Shown one piece after another: positions 56,831 to 64,000 of a DNA stretch of 64,000 nt. The stretch comes from Cocos nucifera. Lineage: Eukaryota > Streptophyta > Magnoliopsida > Arecales > Arecaceae. Made by a program: the position numbers and the translations under genes. The notes under the pieces were generated by a model that made no database searches, was not told where the DNA came from, and saw only the letters and a program-made list of their open reading frames with translations. The stretch lies in NCBI GenBank assembly GCA_006176705.1, contig QRFJ01006041.1, positions 57,852 to 121,851 on the forward strand, read 5' to 3'. The number at the start of each line of letters is the position of its first letter. The first letter of the stretch is position 1.

Positions 56831-58113
56831 TAGTTCTTCTCAAGTACTTAAGGATACATTTCACAGAAGTCCAGTGTTCTTCACCTGGATTTGACTGATA
56901 TCTGCTTGTGACACTCACAGCATGGGCTATATCAGGTCGTGTACATAGCATGGCATACATGAGGCTCCCTATTGCAGAAGCATAAGGGATCTTGCTCATG
57001 CGTTCTATTTCCTCAGGTGTGCTAGGGCACATCTTCTTGGAAAGATGAATACCATGTCTGAAGGGTATTAATCCCCTCTTAGAGTTTTCCATACTAAACC
57101 TCTTTAGTACTTCCTCTATGTACATCTTCTGTGAAAGTCCTAGCATCCTATTCGGTCTATCCCTATAGACCTTAATTCCTAGAATAAAGGATGCTTCACC
57201 TAGGTCTTTCATGGAGAATTCCTTGGACAACCACATCTTGACTGATGTCAACATGGGAATATCATTCCCAATAAGGAGGATGTCATCCACGTACAATACG
57301 AGGAAGACAACAGCGCTCCCACTGACCCTTTTGAAAACACATGGTTCCTCTTCATTTTTGATGAAACCAAACTTTTTGATCACATCATTGAAATGAGTGT
57401 TCCAGCTCCGAGATGCTTGCTTAAGTCCATATATGGACCTTTGCAGCTTGCAAACCTTGTGATCAGTATCACTGGATGTGAAACCTAGCGGCTGTTCCAT
57501 ATAGATATCTTCCTCAAGATATCCATTTAGGAATGCCGTTTTCACGTCCATTTGCCATATTTCATAATCGAAATAGGCTGCAACGGCAAGCAATGTGCGG
57601 ATGGATTTTAGCATAGCTACTGGGGAAAAGGTATCCTGATAGTCAATGCCTTCGCGTTGACTATAACCTTTTGCCACTAGTCTAGCCTTGAATGTCTCCA
57701 CATTCCCATCTGCACCAATCTTTCTCTTGAAGATCCATTTACACCCAATAGGTACTATACCTTCTGGTGGATCTACCAAGGTCCAGACTTGGTTTGAGTG
57801 CATCGAGTCAATTTCTGACTTGCATTGCCTCTAGCCATTTCTCGGAGTCGATATCTGATATCGCCTCGTTGTAGGTTTTGGGATCATCACCATGAGCACC
57901 ATTACCTATGAGGAACATTTTCTCTACTTCCTCTGAAATAATACCTAAGTATCTTTCAGGGGGACGGGAAACTCTTTCCGATCTACGAGGTGGAGGAGGT
58001 AGTGTTCTTATTGGCTCAACCTGATTTGGTTCCACTTGGTCCTTAGCTCGTTCTGCTTGTGAGACTTTCTCATCAAGCTTAATCTGCTTTCCAATGCCGC
58101 TATCTTGAATAAA
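56831..58113 (-). CDS. B2 reverse transcriptase (open for 376 codons)
   Basis: The ORF 57803-56673 starts MHSNQVWTLVDPPEGIVPIG and contains the complete RT: FSPVAMLKSIRTLLAVAAYF, MDVKTAFLNGYLEEDIYMEQ, CKLQRSIYGLKQASRSWN, YVDD at 57282-57293, LSQKMYIEEVLKRFSMENS, YASAIGSLMYAMLCTRPDIA, and runs into the RNase H start. It copies element RNA into cDNA. Upstream, the linker ORF 58035-57808 (LPPPPRRSERVSRPPERYLG) is one base out of frame, and a TAG at 58114-58116 separates it from integrase, so this RT could not be made as a normal polyprotein. Confidence 0.88.
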
Positions 58114-58990
58114 CTATTTTTCAAGAAAGATGGCATGTCGACTCACAATCACATTGTGGTCTTCTGGAATGTAGAAATAGTATCCTAATGACTCTTTAGG
58201 ATATCCTATGAATCGAGCTCTAAAGGACCTAAACTCTAACTTGTCCGCTTGTTGTCTTTTGACATGAGCCGGACAACCCCAAATTCTGAGATGACTCAGA
58301 CTTGGTTTCTTACCGTGCCATATCTCATACGGTGTGGTAGGAACGGTTTTAGAGGGAACCCTATTCAGTAGATAAGATTGAAGTTAACAATGAAGTGTCC
58401 CCAAAGAAAATCAGGGAGGTCTGTGAAGCTCATCATGGATCGAACCATATCCAATAGAGTCCGATTTCTCCATTCTGAAACCCCGTTGAGTTGAGGTGTT
58501 CCTGGTGGAGTCCATTGAGAGACTATGCCATTTTTCCTTGAGATAGTCTAGGAATTCCCGGCTAAGGTATTCACCTCCTCGATCTGATCGAAGAACCTTA
58601 ATGGGTTTTCCAGTTTGTTTTTCTACTTCATGTCTGAATTCTTTGAACTTTTCAAAAGCTTCAGACTTGTGTCTCATAAGATACACATACCCATACCTAG
58701 ACAGATCATCGGTAAAGGTAATGAAGTAGACAAAATTGCCTCTAGCCGGCACATCAAATGGGCCGCACACATCAGTATGTACTAGGGCAAGGAGATCTGT
58801 GGCCCTCTCCCCATGTCCAACAAAAGGGAGTTTAGTCATTTTGCCTTGAAGACAAGATTCACAAGTTGGATATGACTCAAAAGTCAATGGACTCAATAGC
58901 CCATTTTTCTCCAATTTGTTGATCCTATCTTCTGCTATATGACCTAATCTCAGGTGCCATAGATATCTGTCATTTGGACTATCCCTAGGT
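58114..58990 (-). pseudogene. B2 integrase (one frameshift)
   Basis: The ORF 59187-58411 holds the zinc region WHLRLGHIAEDRINKLEKNG with CESCLQGKMTKLPF (HHCC intact), the catalytic Asp in VHTDVCGPF, FITFTDDLSRYGYVYLMRHK and the second Asp in SDRGGEYLSREF (58582-58584). One extra base near 58530-58534 then shifts the frame before the catalytic Glu (GVSEWRN at about 58467-58484). The C-terminal half down to HAIFLEK is in the other frame and ends at TAG 58114-58116. Confidence 0.9.
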
Positions 58991-59440
58991 CGTTTGGCAT
59001 TCACGTTTTGCTCGATAGTTAGAATAGGTACATCAATATGTAGCTGATAAAGACCATTAATAAGGAAACCATTTGCAATTTTATTTCTTTCATAAAGAAT
59101 GTTACAATGGTCCTTAAAGAAGGTGATCACATAACCTTCTTGTGCTAAGCATGAAACAGAAATCAAATTCCTGCTAGCTGCAGGCACATAATAACAGTCT
59201 TTTCAAAACTAAGTCTAAACCCGATGGTAATCGAAGAGGGTATGTTCCCACGGCTACTGCAGCAACTCTTGCTCCATTACCGACGCGTAGGATCATGTCT
59301 CCATCCCTCAGCCTCCTGCTATCCTCAAGACCCTGCATAGAAGTGCACAGATGAGCACTAGAACCAGAGTCAAGCACCCAACTGGATGCAGAAGAAACCG
59401 TAAGGTTAGACTCAATAACGAGCATACCTCCAGAAGGACC
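58991..59440 (-). pseudogene. B2 protease region (one frameshift)
   Basis: The active site DSGSSAH is at 59371-59351 within SASSWVLDSGSSAHLCTSMQ, then GNGARVAAVAVGTYPLRLPS. One extra base near 59205 shifts the frame at GLDLVLK. The following region NILYERNKIANGFLINGLYQ lies in the integrase ORF. Confidence 0.87.
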
Positions 59441-60263
59441 TTCCTTCTTGTTCTTCAGGGTGGCCAGGTAAGTAGGGCAGTTCCGCTTCCAATGGCCGTC
59501 GCTGTTGCAATGGAAACACTTTCCTTTGACATCGGCCTTTCTTCTTCGGTTCTGCCTTCTTCTTCTTTGATCCTTCCACCTTTTGCTTTTTCACAGACTT
59601 CTTTTTCTTTCCATAAGACTTTCTTTTGGAAGAAGTCCGTTCCATAGCAAGAACTGAGCCTTTAGAACCTTTCATAGAAAGCTCAGCGGTAACCAGCATA
59701 TTCATTAATTCGGCCAAGGAATTTTGAAGTTTATGCATGTGGTAATTCATGATGAATTGCCCATATGCATCAGTCAAGGATTGCAGAATAATATCGTTCT
59801 GCAGGTCCAAGTCCAACTTCACACCGAGCTTCTCAAGCTCTTCCATGTCCTTGATCATTGTCAGACAGTGATCTTGGACTGACTGCCCATCACGCATCTT
59901 AGCCTTAAAAAGTCATTTCGTGACTTGATATTTGGCTGCGCGACTCTGTTCACCAAACATCTCCTGTAGGTGAGCCAACATTTGGCGAGCAGTCCCGATA
60001 TCTTCATGTTGGCGCTGGAGCTCATCAGACATCGAGCCCAACATGTAATATCTGGCCTTATTATCTTCGTCAATCCATTTTTCCAGAGACGCTCTCTGTT
60101 CAACAGATGGACGGGCTGGTAAGGTGGGAGGGTCCTGGTCCAAAACATGGGTTAACTTCTCTGAACCCAAAATAATTTTGTAGTTCCTGAGCCAATCTTT
60201 ATAATTGGGTCCAGTCAGTCTATGTGTGTCTAGGATACGTGCCAATGGGTTGGACGCAGACAT
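59441..60263 (-). pseudogene. B2 gag (in-frame TGA plus one frameshift)
   Basis: ATG at 60263-60261 (MSASNPLARILDTHRLTGPN). The first part is open to KYQVTK, then TGA at 59915-59913. The same frame continues LFKAKMRDGQSVQDHCLTMI, LGVKLDLDLQNDIILQSL, GQFIMNYHMHKLQNSLAELM and a Lys/Ser-rich stretch. One extra base near 59540 shifts the frame before the knuckle, which is intact at 59518-59477 (C-F-H-C...H...C). The same TGA position occurs in B3 and, with an extra A, in B1. Confidence 0.9.
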
Positions 60264-61096
60264 TTTCCTGTAGAGAGTCAAAGATTCTAGTTAGATACTG
60301 TAATTTTGACTTGACCAATTTATTTAGGGATTTTATTTTTAAACAAATTAGCTCCCACTATTTTCTCGGATCCCTACACTCCCTCTGTAGAGATGCAAAA
60401 ATCTCCATGATTAATGATTTCTAGTGGGTGGTGCGGTCTCACCAACTGACTCATCACCTCACCTAACAGTTATTGGTGATGGGTTAGCCAATGAGTGAAC
60501 AACTCTTGTTCAATGATTCTCTAATCATGGTGCACCCAAACTTGGTCTCTAATTCATGAATCTCACCGTATCCGGAAATATTGATCCACTCCTTAGTTAA
60601 GTCAGACCCACCATTTGCATAGACTGGGTTCCTAATTGAGTCTCTCACCGTATCCGAAATATTGAGCCCAACTCATCCTCCAGCCCATAGCATCCAATGC
60701 CTAATAGACATGGTTGCATCTTCCCGGTGCAACTGAGCCACTGTATCCAGCCGAGAACAATCAACCCCGGGAAGGGCCCGCACATCTACAATGGTGGAAG
60801 ACCTCAGACTTAATCTTTTCTTAGGGAGAATTGATTCAGGTCTCATTAAACTAGACTTGGCTTAGTCATAACAATTATGACTAACCTAGTGGCATGGGTT
60901 AGCTCGGATTATTGACCACCTCAGATCAGAACTGTGTCAACAGATATGGCCAGGTAAGTGAGACCGGTGGAAGGAATATGCCATTAACTCGTACAAGAAC
61001 GCATTCAGGTCGAGTAGCTTCCAATTAAAAACCAGTCGGTCGTCTGTGCCAAACTTACCTTAGACACCAAATTGTTGAGTCAGAACCAATTGGGTT
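60264..61096 (-). other. B2 leader (part) with putative intron 60268-61058
   Basis: It is colinear with 16798-17630 of B1. Donor AAG/GTAAGTTTGG and acceptor CTCTCTACAG. The predicted intron is 791 bp. It is cut by B4 at 61097. Confidence 0.65.
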
Positions 61097-62420
61097 AGTT
61101 AGATATATGTGCCCTAGAAGCCAGAATTGGCTGACACTTGTAATACACTTCTAGGGGCAAAATTGTAATTTTGACTATAATTAATGAAATGGGTTATTTT
61201 CTATCACACATGTGTATTTAGTGTCTGTGATACATCCTTTGAGTTAATGGTAATGATAATTCATATTTTCAAGAGTTGAAAATTTAAGACATGAATAATC
61301 ATTATTAACTCATAAACAGCTCCCGACCATAGGATCATCACGAGGATGGTGATTGATCCGGAAGGTTGGTGTACGATCGCTTCTCTTTAGTAGATGAGTC
61401 TTGAGTCTACGGTGTGGAGACACCGGAGCGAGAGTACAGGTACTCGTTAGAGAACGAGGGCACTGAGCGTGACCACCTCGAGTAGTCATTAGGGAGTCTA
61501 CCTTCTCGTCAATGACTGACTCGATGCTGCAGTAGTGTGTCTGGTTCTTTGACCTGAGATGCATCGGCAGTTCACCTTGAGGGTGTTATAGTTTGACTAC
61601 ACCATTACTCGGTCTCCTAGCCATATGGAACCCTGAGGTGTATGTTGGCTATAGCATGTTCATTGTAGGAACTGGATTGCATCAAGATGGGAATCTATCT
61701 ACCTCGGTGGTAGAGGAGCAGCCCTATGATGATCATGAGAATCAAGTCCAGAAATCCATGGCCATGGTAGAGTGAAATAATAGAAAGAGTTTCTATTTAG
61801 ATTTTCACATTGGACTCGAATCGAATGATTACATCATATGACAGAGACTAGGGTTTGACGAGTTCACCTTAACCCTAATCTGATCGGGGCTCAAGATAGA
61901 AGAACTGAATCACACAGGTAGCTGCACCAAGAGGTTCGCATTCAGCTCTGATGGGTTGCCACCATATACTGCTAGGTGTCACTGGTGGATTTTGGGAGCA
62001 ATTAGAATGATTTAGATGATCGATCATTCTAGCTGTTCGAATCAGAAGAGTTCTGATCCATCGAAAGGAGTTTCGATGATGTCTATGATAGAGATCATGA
62101 CATATCCCATTACCATACAGAACTGAACCTAACTGGGTCACACAAACAAGGGTTTGAATCTGGTGATCATCAATTGAACTGATCTAGTTCAATTGATCTG
62201 AATGAGATTCAATTAGGTTCAAGGAAATCGTGCTAGCACTCGATTGAACCTAACGTTCTTCTTTTACTATCATAAATAAGTTGTCCTGACTGAGCCAAAG
62301 GAGTTTGTGCTCAATCAGAGGCCTTCATATGGTCTGACTGGAGGTTGTCCAAGTCAGAATAGGTTGTCTTATTTGTAAGACATTACCTGCCATTTTTGGT
62401 CACCTGCCATTTCTTGTTCT

Positions 62421-62487
62421 TTGACTTTGGTCAAAAGTCTACCTTTGACTGGTCAAACGTTGACCATTGACCCTTTGACTTTTGACC
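62421..62487 (+). promoter_or_regulatory. W-box cluster in the B4 LTR
   Basis: TTGACY at 62421, 62445, 62460, 62467, 62475 and 62482, and GGTCAA (reverse TTGACC) at 62429 and 62451. That is eight cores in 67 bp, about 300 bp upstream of the TATA box. Confidence 0.65.
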
Positions 62488-62596
62488 ACATGTCATGCAC
62501 CTATTGGAGAGCTGGTGGGGGCCTATCCCCTGCCAGAACCTGGCAAGGAGAAGGGCGCACGCCAAGGGTGGCGTGAGCCCAAGTAGGAGGCGCCTA

Positions 62597-62621
62597 GGAG
62601 TCCTTGTTGGACAAGGACTCC
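62597..62621 (+). repeat. Hairpin in the B4 LTR
   Basis: The arms GGAGTCCTTGT and ACAAGGACTCC flank the loop TGG; 11 of 11 pairs. Confidence 0.9.
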
Positions 62622-62791
62622 ACCTCCCTTTTGGATTCCAATCAGAGTTCTACTAAGAATCCAGTTTGACTGGTCTTAGGCGCCCTCTAAGGAGGAATCC
62701 AGGGGTCTCTATTCCAACCAATCAGATTTAGATCTGATTTCACAAAGGGTTGTGATTGGTTGAGAGGAAGAGGAGTTGGATCACAAGAGGT

Positions 62792-62800
62792 CTATAAATA
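62792..62800 (+). promoter_or_regulatory. TATA box in the B4 LTR
   Basis: CTATAAATA, followed by AGACCCTGCGCCCAAC, conserved in all B LTRs. It probably sets the start of the genomic RNA. Confidence 0.7.
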
Positions 62801-63383
62801 AGACCCTGCGCCCAACCCTAATTCCTAAGTGAATTCAATTGAAAGAGATTTCCCACGCCCCAAGGCTGCCTCTCCCCTCCTTCTCCATGCCATACTCTCT
62901 TCTCCCCTTGCTCTCCACGTCCAAAAGTGTTTTGGACTTAGGTTTGGTGCGATTCAGATCAAGGAAAGGCGATCAAAAGCAAGAAGGCTGCGCTGCTGCA
63001 AAAGGACGACTGCAGATCTTCAAAAGAGTTTTGAAGATCCTCCAGATCAGATCCAGATCTGATTTTTGGAGGTGTGATAGAGAAGAAGAGGATCTCCAGA
63101 TCCAACCCGAGTGGATACCGGTAGAGGCCAGGCGCTTGCGTGGCTAAGATCCAGAACCTTCCGCTGCAATCAGGATCATCTACAGGGTAATAGGATTACC
63201 CAAATCAGGTAAATTAAATTTGATTTAATTTATCTTATTTTATTTTATTTATTAAAATAATAAGAATCAGATCTGAAACATATCAAGATCTGATTAAGAT
63301 CAAGAGAAAATTTTTGAAATATATCTCTTGATCTAATCAGATCTGGACGAACCTGGACCGGGAAATCAGGATTTCCCTTCAAC

Positions 63384-63395
63384 TGGTATCAGAGC
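63384..63395 (+). other. Primer-binding site of B4
   Basis: TGGTATCAGAGC, two bases after the LTR. Confidence 0.95.
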
Positions 63396-64000
63396 CATGG
63401 TTCTAAAATTGTTTAGATCTGATTTTAATTTTATTTTAATTAAAAATAATGTGATTTCAGATGTCACATGAGATGTGATCAGATCTGAAATCAGAAAAAT
63501 TAAAATTAAATGATTTGGATCTAAGAACATGAAGATATGCATGACTAGTTCTAGAATAGAATAGTTCTATAGAATAGTTTTGCATGTCTTTGATTTAATA
63601 TGATTAAATCATATTTTAGATCTTCTTATTTACTATTTTCTGATATTATAAGTGTTATAATAACATCTGATAAACAGCAAATAAAAATTATTTAATTTTA
63701 AATATCATATGAGATATGATAGATGCATGACTAGACTAGTTGTAGAATAGTTCTACATAATTGTCTAGATTAGAATTTATTTTGATTAGATCAATTTAAA
63801 TCTAATTTTTTAGATTATTATGTGATAATTTAGATCTGAAAACATGCATGATTATGATACATGAGATGTATGCAAAATATGCCTTGATTAGATCTAAATT
63901 TGTATATGAGATATATGATATAGATCTATAACTGTTTTGTAGATTTACATGTTCCTGATTAAGGCGTTCCTCTTGGCCGTCCGGTCATAAGAACGAAGAA
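63396..64000 (+). other. B4 leader, first 0.6 kb, with tandem repeats
   Basis: AT-rich leader colinear with 18050-18659 of B1. It contains the repeats with AGATCTGA and GCATGACTAG blocks (about 63540 and 63724). No gene. Confidence 0.75.

Larger units (their letters stand above)
54204..61096 (-). mobile_element. Copia element B2, left part up to the B4 insertion
   Basis: Minus strand: 3' LTR 54204-56493 and internal region 56494-61096 (RNase H, RT, integrase, protease, gag, half of the leader). It is interrupted by B4. Near-identical to B1, hence young. It has the longest open RT and integrase ORFs in the window. TAGAG at 54199-54203 is the expected TSD. Confidence 0.93.
61097..63381 (+). 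repeat. 5' LTR of B4 (2285 bp)
   Basis: GTTAGATATATGTGCCC to GGAAATCAGGATTTCCCTTCA. It is an inverted, highly similar copy of the B2 LTR at 54204-56493. ORFs in it on either strand are not supported as genes. Confidence 0.94.
61097..64000 (+). mobile_element. Copia element B4, 5' part (runs off the window)
   Basis: Plus-strand family-B element: 5' LTR 61097-63381, PBS 63384-63395 and leader to the window end. Its first base is A instead of T (AGTTAGATATATG). It is inserted in the leader of B2, in the opposite orientation. GGGTT at 61092-61096 is the expected TSD. Confidence 0.92.

Noticed and set aside
59351..59647. 98-codon plus-strand ORF and its B1 counterpart at 15879-16097
   Set aside because: Antisense shadow of the gag knuckle and protease coding region.
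1..64000. Host protein-coding gene, tRNA, rRNA or captured gene
   Set aside because: Every stretch with coding character matches gag, protease, integrase, RT, RNase H or the Tat antisense ORF, and the rest aligns with LTRs or leaders; I saw no tRNA-like or rRNA-like sequence.

Overview
This window is a transposable-element graveyard from a plant nuclear genome. I find no host gene, no tRNA or rRNA gene and no bacterial-type feature. Everything recognisable is LTR retrotransposon. The Copia elements carry 2.2-2.6 kb LTRs and a Met-tRNA type primer-binding site (TGGTATCAGAGC), and pieces of Tat-type Ty3/gypsy elements lie around them. This suggests a large, repeat-rich genome, possibly a monocot such as a palm, but that is an impression only.

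Left block (1-22755): a Tat-type gypsy element on the minus strand (gag at 21894-22755, protease/pol at 1-828) is split by Copia element A (plus, 829-21893). A's own 3' LTR is split by Copia element B1 (minus, 10798-20964), which has a perfect 5-bp target-site duplication, CAATC. The nesting order is Tat, then A, then B1.

Middle block (22755-37862): a breakpoint at about 22755 joins the Tat gag to B3 (plus, leader to 3' LTR, no 5' LTR). B3 sits in the truncated 5' LTR of C, a Copia element that keeps gag and part of protease but has no integrase, RT or RNase H. A 3.23-kb tandem duplication (28182-31415 and 31416-34653) copies most of the B3 LTR together with C's LTR end and gag. C lies in the integrase of a second Tat element, this one on the plus strand (36210-37862). 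That element also shows a 51-bp minisatellite and an antisense coiled-coil ORF.

Right block (37863-64000): only the left halves of a series of nested insertions are visible. Tat(+) is interrupted by D(-) at 37863, D by E(+) at 45611, E by A2(+) at 53109, A2 by B2(-) at 54204, and B2 by B4(+) at 61097, which runs off the window. The right halves should follow downstream in reverse order.

Families: A and A2 form one Copia family. B1, B2, B3 and B4 form a second. D and E form a sister subfamily of B. Each element follows the usual Copia plan: LTR, PBS, a long AT-rich leader, gag with CCHC knuckle, protease, integrase, RT (YVDD or YMDD), RNase H, polypurine tract, LTR. None is fully intact.

Most interesting observations: (1) an in-frame TAG at the same integrase/RT linker position in all five readable B/D/E copies; (2) a matched splice donor and acceptor in the leader, conserved in both Copia families, with the acceptor immediately before the gag start; (3) lesions shared by D and E that mark an amplified non-autonomous lineage; (4) eight W-box cores within 67 bp of the young B LTRs; (5) a hairpin upstream of the LTR TATA box whose stem sequence differs between subfamilies while pairing is kept; (6) a PBS-like sequence repeated at the end of the C LTR.
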